64,000 nucleotides of DNA, from NCBI GenBank assembly GCA_039944855.1, contig JBDUXZ010000020.1:124001-188000 (forward strand), given 5' to 3'. Under the pieces are notes generated by a model that saw only the letters and a program-made list of their open reading frames with translations, did not search any database and had not been told where the DNA came from. The position numbers and the translations under genes were made by a program. This DNA is from Rhodothermales bacterium (GTDB lineage: Bacteria > Bacteroidota > Rhodothermia > Rhodothermales > JANQRZ01). Of this stretch, positions 48,511 to 57,240 are shown piece after piece (within the stretch, counting starts at the first letter, position 1; every line of letters starts with the position of its first letter).

Positions 48511-49071
48511 ATGTCTCGCAGTCCTGCCCACATGCGTTCCTACCCCGTTACGGGCCTCCTAGTACTGATCCTGTTTATGAGCGGGTGCGTCACCACCAAA
48601 ATCCAGTCCCAGCGTGACGCCTCCTTCTCTGAAGAGATTCAGCGCGTCTATGTGTACTCCAGCGTACGCATGGATGAGGAGGAGTTGGCGGAGGCCTTTT
48701 CTCAAGCCATTGAATCAAAATTTGGCATGCGAGGTGTCGCTGTCATGGGACGGGTGAAGGACCCCTTGGCATTGGAAACCGATGACATGATCACGGAGGA
48801 CGTCATTGCCTTCGCTCCCACAGTCGTCCTCGTGCTCACCCAGACCGAAGCCTCCACGGTCCGCACGACTCAAGGGGCTGGTATGGGGTTCACGCAATCC
48901 GAAGCGGCGGTGTACGATGCGAGCCTTTACCACCCGGAGACGAAGAAGCGGGTGTGGCGAGCAATGATCTCGACCAGCCGGGATTCTTTCATGACATCGC
49001 AGGATGCAGCAGCCGAGAAGATTGCCGAGAAGATCGTCAACAAGCTTATCGAAGATGGGCTGCTTGGCTAA
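48511..49071 (+). CDS. Lipoprotein of unknown function with atypical composition
   Basis: A 186-residue protein from MSRSPAHMRSYPVTG, or 179 residues if the Met at 48532 is used. A signal (VTGLLVLILFMSGC) leads to a lipobox. The mature part has SEEIQRVYVYSSVRMDEEELAEAFSQ, TVVLVLTQTEASTV and a C-terminal amphipathic helix AAAEKIAEKIVNKLIEDG. This looks like the DUF4136-like or LPS-assembly-type lipoprotein group, but I cannot assign it. It is visibly less GC-rich than all neighbours, suggesting recent acquisition. Confidence 0.65.
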   Translation: MSRSPAHMRSYPVTGLLVLILFMSGCVTTKIQSQRDASFSEEIQRVYVYSSVRMDEEELAEAFSQAIESKFGMRGVAVMGRVKDPLALETDDMITEDVIAFAPTVVLVLTQTEASTVRTTQGAGMGFTQSEAAVYDASLYHPETKKRVWRAMISTSRDSFMTSQDAAAEKIAEKIVNKLIEDGLLG

Positions 49072-49262
49072 CCACGATGCCGAGAACGGAGACGTAGTGG
49101 CACCGTCCTAACAGATCGCCCCAAATAAGGACGGTTCGCCGAAATCGATTAGCGGCGGTCCTTCTTCGGAGTGGCCGCCGCTTCTCGTGGTGGGGCGAAA
49201 CCGCGCCCCCCCCCTTTACTTGTTGTAACGAACATTTGTCCCGGCCCCCTACCCCCTCCCCG

Positions 49263-50330
49263 ATGGAACTCGGTCTCTATACCTTCGCTGAAGCGACGCC
49301 CGATGCCAGCGGCCACACCATCAGCCCGGCCCAGCGCCTCCGCAACCTCCTCGAAGAGATCGAACTCGCCGACGAGGTCGGCCTCGACGTGTTCGGCGTC
49401 GGCGAGCATCACCGGCCGGAGTACGTGGCCTCGGCGCCCGCCGTTGTGCTCGCCGCGGCGGCAGCGCGGACGAAACGGATCCGCCTCACGAGCGCGGTCT
49501 CCGTCCTCTCCTCCGCCGATCCCGTCCGCGTCTTCCAGGATTTCGCCACGCTCGACCTCCTCTCCGGCGGCCGCGCCGAGATCATGGCCGGCCGCGGCTC
49601 GTTCATCGAGTCGTTCCCCCTCTTCGGCTTCGACCTCGACGACTACGACACGCTCTTCGCCGAGAACCTCGACCTCCTCCTCGCGCTCCGCGACCGTGAG
49701 CGGGTGACGTGGTCGGGCACCCACCGCGCACCGATCCGTGACCGCGGCGTCTACCCTCGCCCCGTGCAGGACCCGTTGCCGGTATGGGTCGCCGTCGGCG
49801 GGACGCCGCAGTCGGTGGCGCGGGCGGCCGGGCTCGGCCTGCCGATGGCGCTCGCCTTTATCGGTGGCGACGCGGAGCGGTTCGCGCCGCTCTTCGCGTT
49901 CTACCGCGAAGCGGCGGAGCGGGCCGGGCACGACCCCGCGCAGTTGCCCGTGAGCATCAACTCCCACGGCTTCATCGCGGACACGTCGCAGCGCGCTGCC
50001 GACCTCGCGTTTCCCGCTTTCAAAGGGACGATGGACCGGCTCGGCCGCGAGCGCGGCTGGGCTCCGATGAGCCGCCCGCAGTTCGAGGCGTCGCGGTCGA
50101 TGCGCGGCGCGAACGCGGTGGGGAGCCCGCAGGAGATCGTCGACAAGGTCCTCGCCCAGCACGAGATTTTCGAGCACGACCGCTACCTCCTGCAGATGAC
50201 CGTCGGCTCGCTGCCGCACCGCGACGTGCTGCGCTCGATCGAGCTCTTCGGGACCGAGGTGGCGCCGGCCGTGCGGCGGGCGCTCCGCTCGGAGCCCGCG
50301 GCGAAGCCATCCACCGAGCCCGCCCGCTGA
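49263..50330 (+). CDS. Luciferase-like monooxygenase (bacterial luciferase superfamily, F420/FMN)
   Basis: A 355-residue TIM-barrel flavin-dependent enzyme. [67 protein letters not shown] (split blocks) and [24 protein letters not shown] are typical of the LLM family. The C-terminus carries [11 protein letters not shown]. Substrate is not predictable; some members use F420, others FMN. The Met at 49263 begins at the conserved beta-1; the upstream Met at 49236 is non-homologous. A hairpin terminator follows. Confidence 0.88.
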   Translation: MELGLYTFAEATPDASGHTISPAQRLRNLLEEIELADEVGLDVFGVGEHHRPEYVASAPAVVLAAAAARTKRIRLTSAVSVLSSADPVRVFQDFATLDLLSGGRAEIMAGRGSFIESFPLFGFDLDDYDTLFAENLDLLLALRDRERVTWSGTHRAPIRDRGVYPRPVQDPLPVWVAVGGTPQSVARAAGLGLPMALAFIGGDAERFAPLFAFYREAAERAGHDPAQLPVSINSHGFIADTSQRAADLAFPAFKGTMDRLGRERGWAPMSRPQFEASRSMRGANAVGSPQEIVDKVLAQHEIFEHDRYLLQMTVGSLPHRDVLRSIELFGTEVAPAVRRALRSEPAAKPSTEPAR

Positions 50331-50393
50331 GCCTCGGCTGACGAGCGGTCGTGCGTTCCCGACGCCTAGCCCATCGCTCGGGGTCCAACGAAA

Positions 50394-50425
50394 AGCGGCG
50401 GCCCCGTTGGCGAGGGGCCGCCGCT
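50394..50425. terminator. Hairpin between the luciferase-like gene and a convergent small gene
   Basis: Perfect 12-bp stem AGCGGCGGCCCC / GGGGCCGCCGCT with an 8-base loop; A-tract on the left foot (AAAAGC), so it would give a U-run for the minus-strand gene. Confidence 0.8.
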
Positions 50426-50436
50426 GCTGCAAGGGA

Positions 50437-50598
50437 TCACCCCCCGTCGCCGTCGCCGATGTTGAGTTCGACGTCCGGCCCGTCGGGCACGGCGGTGTCA
50501 CCGCCTCGGAACGCGAAGAAATAGAGCGCGATCGCCGCGATGATGACGAGGACGACGATTGCTACCGTCGCGACGTTGCTGCTGCTGTTGTCTGCCAT
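50437..50598 (-). CDS. 53-residue single-pass membrane protein
   Basis: A small protein, MADNSSSNVATVAIVVLVII and onwards, with one strongly hydrophobic helix at about 9-29 and an acidic, Gly/Asp-rich tail (DVELNIGDGDGG). The N-terminus is Ser/Asn rich. It is the only minus-strand gene in the right half until the tRNAs near 62 kb. The convergent hairpin ends 12 bases past its stop, with U-run polarity for this gene. Similar tiny acidic-tailed membrane proteins exist widely without known function. Confidence 0.62.
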   Translation of the reverse strand: MADNSSSNVATVAIVVLVIIAAIALYFFAFRGGDTAVPDGPDVELNIGDGDGG

Positions 50599-50751
50599 GA
50601 GCGTGCCTGTGTAGAGAGGGGAAGAGAAGGCCTTTGCGATGCCGTGCTACCGTGGCGTTGGCCGCGCAATCCCCGCATAACCACGGATGCAGCCTTTGGT
50701 TCTGTCCCGCTTCTATAGCGCCCAGCGCGGAGGGCTCCGCAGTCGTGGGTT

Positions 50752-50778
50752 AGCCGTCGCCAAACGGTTTGGACGGCT
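50752..50778. other. Strong hairpin of unknown role upstream of the sensor gene
   Basis: Two stacked stems, AGCCGT/ACGGCT and CCAAAC/GTTTGG, around a single-base loop with a 2-base bulge, about 190 bases before the sensor ATG. Confidence 0.45.
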
Positions 50779-50943
50779 TCGCCTGCGGGACTCTCACACC
50801 AGCGAAGGGGCCTAGCCGAAGCTCCGGCGCAGATCGCGCCGCCCGCCGTGAGGCCCCGCATTGGGCGTTTTACCGGAGGAAGGAGGGGCATGGCCAAGGC
50901 GTCGGGTGCGAGGCATCATCTGATCCCAATGGGTGTCCGCCTG

Positions 50944-50951
50944 TATCTTCT
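50944..50951 (+). promoter_or_regulatory. -7-like box for the hybrid two-component gene
   Basis: TATCTTCT, 25 bases before the ATG at 50969; this favours that ATG over an upstream GTG at 50933. Confidence 0.45.
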
Positions 50952-50968
50952 TGTTTATCTTCCTGCTA

Positions 50969-53900
50969 ATGACACGGATCGCCCGACACCGCTACCTGAT
51001 CGGACTGGCTGCGCTCCTTGCCGTTGCGAGCGCTCACGCCCAATCGCCACAGCCGGCGCCGCCCACGGCCGAAGCTGCGAGTGCTCCTGCCCAGCCGTTG
51101 GAAACGGGGCTACTCGGAGCGGCTGTGTCGCCCCGTTTCGAGCGGCTGACGATTGAAGACGGCCTCTCGCAAGGCCTGATCGCCGACATTTTTCAGGACC
51201 GGCGTGGATTCCTGTGGTTCGCTACCGGCGAGGGGCTCAACCGATACGACGGCCACACCGTGAAGGTGTACGAGCCCGTCCCCTTCGACACCACCTCGCT
51301 GGCCGACGGCAACCTCAGCAGCGTCCACGAGGACCGCGCCGGGGCGCTCTGGGTGGCGACGCAGTATGGCGGCCTGGCTCGCCTCGACGCGGACGAGACG
51401 TTCACGCACTTCCGCCACGACCCGGCCGACCCCCACAGCCTCAGCCACGACCACACGACGGCGGTCTTCGTAGATCGTCGCGGCATACTCTGGGTGGGGA
51501 CGGAAGCGGGGCTGAACCGGATGGAGCCCGACCGGCCGGGCCGCTTCACGCAGTTCCGCCACGACCCGACCGACCCGACGAGCCTGAGCCACGACGCCGT
51601 CCGCTCGCTCTCCGAGGACGCAACAGGCGCGCTCTGGGTGGCGACGGCCGACGGCCTGAACCGGCTCGACTCCGCCACCGATCGCTTCGCCCGCTACCTC
51701 CACGACCCCGATCGCCCCGGCGAGCCCGGCCGTGCCCTCCACCGTCAGTTCGTCGACGCCCGCGCACCGACGGTCCGCTGGATCGGCTCCGACAGCGGCC
51801 TCGTCCGCTTCGACGCCGCCGACGGGAGCGCGCGCCGCTACCTCCCGAACCCCCGTGGCGGGGCCGGTCAGAACGTCGTCGTCGATGTCAGCGCTGACCC
51901 GTGGGACCCGGGCGTACTCTGGGTACCGGTCCGCGACGTGGGCCTCGCCCGCTTCGACACGACCACGGAGACGTTCACGCTCTACCCCATCGACGCCAAC
52001 AACCCCCACGGCCTCGTCGAGCACGCCGGCTCCACGGTCTACACCGACCGCTCGGGGACCGTCTGGGTCGGCTCGTCCGGAGGCGGGCTGAACCGGTTCG
52101 ATCCGGCCGCTATCGGCGTAACTCACATCGGTGCGGCGACGGCCGAGGCGCCGGGGCTGGTAAACCCGAACGTGTGGGGGCTCGGTGTCACCCGCGACGA
52201 CACCGTCTGGGCCGGCACGAGCGGCGGCGCCCTCCACCGGTTCGACCCGGCCGCCGGGACGGTCCGCGTGTGGGCGTCAGCCAACGGGAGGCTGGACCCA
52301 GACCGCCCTTCCGACGAGGCCAACGCCTTCGCCGAAGAGCCCGACGGCACGCTGTGGATTGGGACGATCCGCGGCCTCGACCGCTACGACCCCGCCACGG
52401 GCCGGTTCGCGCGTTACCGCCACGATCCCGCCGACTCCACCAGCCTCAGCGACGACAACGTGCTGGCCCTCCACCACGACCGCGACGGCACGCTCTGGGT
52501 CGGGACGATCCGCGGCCTCAACCGGTTCGACCGCGGCACCGGCACCTTCACGCGCTACCTCCCCGACCCCGGCGACGGCACTACCCTCGGCGACGACTGG
52601 GCGGCGGCCATCTTCGAAGACCGCGCCGGCATGTTGTGGGTGGGGACGCGGAGCACGGTGAGCCGCCTCGACCGCGCCACCGGGCGGTTCACGAACTTCC
52701 GCCACGACCGCGCCGATGCCACGACGCCGACGCACGGGCCGTTCGTGTGGCTGCACGAGCGGGAACGAGAGCCGGGCGTGCTCTGGGCCGCGAGCGCCGA
52801 CGGCGGCGGCCTCGACCGGATCGACACCCGCACCGGCACCGTCGCCCACTTCACGACGACATCGAGCGAGATCCCCGACAACACCGTCTACGCCGTGCTC
52901 GAAGATGCCGAGGGACGGCTGTGGCTGAGCACGAACCGCGGCCTCGCCCGCTTCGACCCGGACGAGCCGAAGCCCGGCCACACCTTCCGCCGCTTCGGGC
53001 CCGAGAGCGGGCTACCGGGTCTGGAGTTCAACCAGCACGCCGCCGCACGCGGCCCCGACGGCCGCCTCTATTTCGGCGGCGTCGATGGCCTCGTCGCCTT
53101 CCACCCGGACGACCTCGTGGGGAATCCCATCCCGCCGCCCGTGGTCCTCACCGGTCTCCGCGTGGGGAACGAGCGCGTCCGCCCCGGCCCCGGCTCGGTT
53201 CTGTCGCGCCCTCTCTCCGAGACCCAGACCGTCACGCTCGCTCACGACCAGCGCAACGTCGCGTTCGAGTTCGCCGCGCTCCACTTCAAGGCCCCCGAGC
53301 GTAACCGTTACCGCTACCGCCTCGACGGTTTCGACAGCGGCTGGGTGGAGGCCGGGACGCGCCCTGCCGCAACGTACACGAACCTCCCGCCGGGCCGATA
53401 CACCTTCCACGTCATCGCCTCGAACAGCGACGGCGTCTGGAACGAGGAGGGGGCCGCCCTCGCCCTCACCGTCGTCCCGCCGCCGTGGCAGACGTGGTGG
53501 GCGTACCTCGGCTACGGGCTCCTCGCGGTCGGGCTGCTGACGGGGGCGTATCGCGCGCGCCGCCGCCGCCACGAGCTGCGGCACCGGCTGGAGATCGAGC
53601 AGATCGAGGCCGAACAGCTCCGCGAACTCGACCGCGCCCGCAGCCGCTTCTTCGCGAACGTCAGCCACGAGTTCAGGACGCCGCTCACGCTCACCCTCGG
53701 CCCGCTCGACGACATCAAAGCCGGGCTCTACGGCCCGCTTGACGCGCCGCTCGCCCAGCAGGTCGACCTCGCCCGCCGCAACGCGGGCCGCGTGCTCGAC
53801 CTCATCAACCAGATCCTCGACGTCGCCCGCCTCGAATCCGGTCGTACGCCGCTCCGCGCGCGTCCGCTCGACCTCGGTGCGTTCGTCGTGGCCGTTGCGC

Positions 53901-55288
53901 AACCGTTTCAGGCGCTGGCTGCGCGCAAAGCGATAACCTTCGAGGTGGATCGCCCAGCCACGCCGATTGAGGTCTTCGCCGACCCGCTGCAGCTCGAGAA
54001 GGCCGTGGCTAACCTGCTCTCGAATGCGCTCAAGTTCACGCCCGAAGGCGGGACCGTCCGCGTGACGGTCGCGGCCGAGGGCGGCATGGTGCACGTGGCC
54101 GTCCGCGACAGCGGTCCCGGCATCCCGGCGGCCGACGTGGCCCACGTCCTCGACCGGTTCTACCAGGTCAACGAGTCGAGGCAGACGCAGCTCGGCACGG
54201 GCATCGGGCTGGCCCTCGCGAAGGAGGTGGTGGACCTGCACGGCGGCACGCTCGCCGTGGAGAGCGAGGAGGGCTTCGGGAGCACCTTCACCATCACGCT
54301 CCCGATTGGACACGCCCACCTCGACCCCGAGCAACTCGTAGCGGACGAGCCGTGGTCGCCGGCGGAGACGCTCCAGGAAGGATCGGCGTTCTTGGCCGTC
54401 CCTGGGGGCGATGGGCTCGCGGGCGAGGACACGCCGGCCGCAGAGCCCCCGATCGATGACGACGTGACGACGGTGCTCGTGATCGAGGACCACGCGGAGG
54501 TGCGGGCCTACGTCCGTCGCCATCTCGCATCCGCCGCGGAGGGGAGCCCCGCCTACCGCGTCCTCGAAGCGGCCGACGGTGAGGCCGGGCTGGCCCTCGC
54601 GAAAGAGTGCCTGCCGGACCTCATCGTCTCCGACGTGATGATGCCGAAGCTCGACGGGCTCGCGCTCTGCCGCGCGCTCAAAGCCGACCCCGAGACGGAT
54701 TTCATCCCCGTCATCCTCCTCACGGCAAAGGCGGCACCGGAGGACAAGCTCGAAGCGCTCGGCGAGCACTGCGACGACTACCTCACGAAGCCCTTCGACC
54801 CGGCCGAACTACGGGCACGGATCGCCAACCTGATCGCCGTACGGACGCGGCTTCGCGAGCGGTTCCGGCTGGAGGGAATCACGGGGGGCGACGACGCGCC
54901 TGTCCCGCTACGCCTTCCGGCCCCCCAAGAGATGACCTCGGCCGATGACGCCTTCTTGGAGCGCGTGCGCGAGGCCGTTGAGGCCCGCCTCGGCGACGAG
55001 GCGTTCTCCGTGTCGAGTCTCGCCGAGGAGGTGGGGGTGAGCCGGGGGCACCTCCACCGGCAGCTCAAAGCCCTCGCGGGCCAGACACCCACCGACCTGA
55101 TCCGCACGGCGCGGCTGGAACGGGCGGCGCATCTGCTGGACGGCCGGGCGGGGTCCGTTAGCGAGATCGCGTACGCCGTTGGGTTCAAGAGCGTCGCCTA
55201 CTTCTCGGACAGCTTCGTGCGCGCCTACGGCTGCCGACCGTCGAGCTACGCCGCTCGCGAGGGGATGACCGAGGACACGACGGGGTAG
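50969..55288 (+). CDS. Hybrid two-component system protein (propeller sensor, kinase, receiver, AraC domain)
   Basis: A 1439-residue one-protein signalling system. Order: signal peptide (1-25); about 14 two-component-regulator propeller repeats up to about residue 700 (pattern FEDRAGMLWVGT...LNRFD); a Y_Y_Y domain; one transmembrane helix at about 842-862; HisKA with SHEFRTP, phospho-acceptor His900; HATPase (NLLSNALKFTPEGG, DSGPGIP); receiver with phospho-acceptor Asp1222 (SDVMMPKLDG); and an AraC-type helix-turn-helix at about 1335-1435 (SVSSLAEEVGVSRGHLHRQL). Such proteins in Bacteroidota sense a glycan or other ligand in the periplasm and regulate nearby genes. The ligand is unknown; no SusC/D genes adjoin. 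The following genes are the likeliest targets. Confidence 0.93.
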   Translation: MTRIARHRYLIGLAALLAVASAHAQSPQPAPPTAEAASAPAQPLETGLLGAAVSPRFERLTIEDGLSQGLIADIFQDRRGFLWFATGEGLNRYDGHTVKVYEPVPFDTTSLADGNLSSVHEDRAGALWVATQYGGLARLDADETFTHFRHDPADPHSLSHDHTTAVFVDRRGILWVGTEAGLNRMEPDRPGRFTQFRHDPTDPTSLSHDAVRSLSEDATGALWVATADGLNRLDSATDRFARYLHDPDRPGEPGRALHRQFVDARAPTVRWIGSDSGLVRFDAADGSARRYLPNPRGGAGQNVVVDVSADPWDPGVLWVPVRDVGLARFDTTTETFTLYPIDANNPHGLVEHAGSTVYTDRSGTVWVGSSGGGLNRFDPAAIGVTHIGAATAEAPGLVNPNVWGLGVTRDDTVWAGTSGGALHRFDPAAGTVRVWASANGRLDPDRPSDEANAFAEEPDGTLWIGTIRGLDRYDPATGRFARYRHDPADSTSLSDDNVLALHHDRDGTLWVGTIRGLNRFDRGTGTFTRYLPDPGDGTTLGDDWAAAIFEDRAGMLWVGTRSTVSRLDRATGRFTNFRHDRADATTPTHGPFVWLHEREREPGVLWAASADGGGLDRIDTRTGTVAHFTTTSSEIPDNTVYAVLEDAEGRLWLSTNRGLARFDPDEPKPGHTFRRFGPESGLPGLEFNQHAAARGPDGRLYFGGVDGLVAFHPDDLVGNPIPPPVVLTGLRVGNERVRPGPGSVLSRPLSETQTVTLAHDQRNVAFEFAALHFKAPERNRYRYRLDGFDSGWVEAGTRPAATYTNLPPGRYTFHVIASNSDGVWNEEGAALALTVVPPPWQTWWAYLGYGLLAVGLLTGAYRARRRRHELRHRLEIEQIEAEQLRELDRARSRFFANVSHEFRTPLTLTLGPLDDIKAGLYGPLDAPLAQQVDLARRNAGRVLDLINQILDVARLESGRTPLRARPLDLGAFVVAVAQPFQALAARKAITFEVDRPATPIEVFADPLQLEKAVANLLSNALKFTPEGGTVRVTVAAEGGMVHVAVRDSGPGIPAADVAHVLDRFYQVNESRQTQLGTGIGLALAKEVVDLHGGTLAVESEEGFGSTFTITLPIGHAHLDPEQLVADEPWSPAETLQEGSAFLAVPGGDGLAGEDTPAAEPPIDDDVTTVLVIEDHAEVRAYVRRHLASAAEGSPAYRVLEAADGEAGLALAKECLPDLIVSDVMMPKLDGLALCRALKADPETDFIPVILLTAKAAPEDKLEALGEHCDDYLTKPFDPAELRARIANLIAVRTRLRERFRLEGITGGDDAPVPLRLPAPQEMTSADDAFLERVREAVEARLGDEAFSVSSLAEEVGVSRGHLHRQLKALAGQTPTDLIRTARLERAAHLLDGRAGSVSEIAYAVGFKSVAYFSDSFVRAYGCRPSSYAAREGMTEDTTG

Positions 55289-55664
55289 CGAGGTCGTCGG
55301 GAATGTGGGGGGGCTGCTCGTCATCGGGCAGGCGCACCGGCGGTGCGCATACGCTGAGGTCACCATCTCTTCCACTCACGTCGCATGTGACGAGAATAGA
55401 AGGGGAGGCGACGCGAGTGGAACGGTGATGTGAGCGCGGCGGGCTATTTAGTGAGCGCCGCCTCGGCTTTTCTGTCGGCGGCTTACGGACCCGGGTGCAA
55501 CAGCCCCGGAGCTAAGACGGATCGCACGAGCACGGTAGCTGACGAGGGTCCCCCAGCTGCCGGCTGCAGGAGGCGAGGCGCGCTGTGGTGGTCGCGCCCC
55601 GCCCCTTGCAGCGATCCCTCTTGCACTCACGACCCTGCTCTCCCCACTCACGGAGACCGCCGCC
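55289..55664. other. Intergenic region between the hybrid sensor and the lone receiver
   Basis: 376 bp, no supported gene. It contains several short GC-rich inverted repeats (for example GCGCACCGGCGGTGCGC near 55336) that may end the sensor transcript, but no clear U-run terminator and no recognised riboswitch. Confidence 0.5.
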
Positions 55665-56042
55665 ATGGCCGCTTCGCCACCGCCCATCGCCCTGCAGATC
55701 CTCGTCGTTGACGACGACGCGGACATGCGGCTCTACCTCTCGGGCTGCCTCCACAACTGCGGGCTGGCGGCCCTCACCATCACGGAGGCCAGCAGCGGGC
55801 GGGAAGCGCTGCTCCTCGCCCACACAGCCGCCTTCGACCTCATCGTCAGTGACCTGGTGATGCCGGGGCTCGACGGGCTCGCACTCTGCCGCGCCCTCAA
55901 AGCCGACGCCGCGACCGCCGCCGTCCCGTTCCTCCTCGTCAGCGGTGAGACGCGCGCGCCACCGCCCTGCGCCGACGGCTTCCTCGTGAAGCCCTTCAAC
56001 GCCGCCGGGCTCCGTGCCCACGTCGAGCGCCTGCTTGCCTAG
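55665..56042 (+). CDS. Single-domain response regulator (receiver only)
   Basis: A 125-residue REC domain. The acidic pair is in LVVDDDADMRLYL, the phosphorylation site Asp63 is in IVSDLVMPGLDG, the Ser/Thr switch is LVSGE, and the Lys is in FLVKPFNAAG. There is no output domain. Its receiver is most like that of the preceding sensor (shared LALCRALKAD), so it may have arisen from it or serve as a phosphate sink for it. Located 376 bp downstream on the same strand. Confidence 0.9.
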   Translation: MAASPPPIALQILVVDDDADMRLYLSGCLHNCGLAALTITEASSGREALLLAHTAAFDLIVSDLVMPGLDGLALCRALKADAATAAVPFLLVSGETRAPPPCADGFLVKPFNAAGLRAHVERLLA

Positions 56043-56084
56043 CCCGCTCGTTCAGTCCTCCCACGTACACCAACCGCTACGATC

Positions 56085-57155
56085 ATGAACCGCTTCTTCC
56101 TCCTCGCCGCGGCGCTCCTGCTCTTCGGCGCGCCTTTCGCGCAGGCCCAACGGGTCCCCGCGACTACGACCTCCGACGACGCCCGCGTTCACTACGTCCA
56201 GGGCCTCGACGCGCTCGCGAACGCCGACTTCGCCCGCGCTCGCACCCACCTCGACGCTGCCCTCGTGGCCGACCCGGCATTCGCTATCGCCCACATGTAC
56301 CGCGCCGTCGCCGGGGCGGAGGGCCGTGAGGAGCACATGCGCCAGGCGACGACCCACGGCGCGCGTGCCTCGGAGGCCGAGCGCCAGATGATCGAGTCCT
56401 ATGCCGCCCATCTCGACGGCGACCACGAGCGGGAGATCGCCCTCGTCAACACGCTCGCCGAGTCCTACCCGGCCGACCCGTACCCGCCCTTCCAGGTCGG
56501 CTTCGAGCTCTACGGGATGGAGCGCTACGACGAGGCGGTCGCGGCCTTCCAGCGAGCCATTGCCGCCGACCCGAACTTCGGCGGGGCCTTTAACGGGCTC
56601 GGCTACGCCGCGATGGAGGCCGGGGACGACGCCACCGCCGAGCAAGCCTTCCGCGACTACGTCCGCGTGGCACCCAACGAGGCGAACCCGTACGACTCCT
56701 ACGGCGAGTTCCTGATGAACGCCGGCCGGCTCGACGAGGCCGAGGCGCAGTTCGAGATGGCGCTCACGAAAAACCCGGCGTTCGAGGTCAGCCGCACCAA
56801 CCTCATGCGCACCGGCATCATGCGGGGGAACCGGGCCTTCGAGGCGGCGGTCGCCCGCGGCGATGCGAAGGGGGTGGCGAGCCTTTACACGGAAGGAGGC
56901 ATCGCCTATCCGCCCGGCGCGCCGCCCGCCCAGGGGCGCGAGGCCATCGCCGAGCTGTTCGCCGGCTACGTCGCCAACGGCGTCGACGGCGTGACGCTTG
57001 AGACGAGTGAGGTGCGCGCGATGGGCGACTACGCCCACGAAATGGGCATCGGGCGGATCAGTGTCGGCGGCGAGAAAGGGGACCCGTTCAACTACAGCGT
57101 GCTCTGGATGAAGGACGGGGACGAGTGGCGGCTCCACCGTGACATCTGGAACTAG
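56085..57155 (+). CDS. Secreted TPR protein with C-terminal NTF2/SnoaL-like domain (paralogue 1)
   Basis: A 356-residue protein. Signal MNRFFLLAAALLLFGAPFAQ. Then TPR-type helices (DFARARTHLDAALVADPAFA, YDEAVAAFQRAIAADPNFGG, DDATAEQAFRDYVRVAPNEA, RLDEAEAQFEMALTKNP) at about 40-240. Residues about 250-356 form a DUF4440/SnoaL-like fold (EAAVARGDAKGVASLYTEGG, REAIAELFAGYVANG). It is clearly paralogous to the next gene, sharing the block ASEAERQMIESYAA. Function unknown; probably periplasmic binding or ketosteroid-isomerase-like. Confidence 0.75.
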   Translation: MNRFFLLAAALLLFGAPFAQAQRVPATTTSDDARVHYVQGLDALANADFARARTHLDAALVADPAFAIAHMYRAVAGAEGREEHMRQATTHGARASEAERQMIESYAAHLDGDHEREIALVNTLAESYPADPYPPFQVGFELYGMERYDEAVAAFQRAIAADPNFGGAFNGLGYAAMEAGDDATAEQAFRDYVRVAPNEANPYDSYGEFLMNAGRLDEAEAQFEMALTKNPAFEVSRTNLMRTGIMRGNRAFEAAVARGDAKGVASLYTEGGIAYPPGAPPAQGREAIAELFAGYVANGVDGVTLETSEVRAMGDYAHEMGIGRISVGGEKGDPFNYSVLWMKDGDEWRLHRDIWN

Positions 57156-57240
57156 GAACGCCGAGCAGGAGGCCGGGGCAGCCCGACCTCCGCTCGCAAT
57201 GCGATCTCATCCTCTGCTTCTCATACCAACCCATACCCTC

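Larger units (their letters stand above)
50599..50968. other. Intergenic region before the hybrid sensor gene
   Basis: A 370-bp stretch without a convincing gene. It holds a strong hairpin at 50752-50778 (AGCCGT ... CCAAAC-G-GTTTGG-ACGGCT) and a TATCTTCT box at 50944. No tRNA or known riboswitch is recognisable. Confidence 0.55.

Noticed and set aside
55480-55600. Possible riboswitch-like structured segment upstream of the lone receiver
   Set aside because: I compared it mentally with c-di-GMP, cobalamin and fluoride consensus features and could not match the conserved positions.
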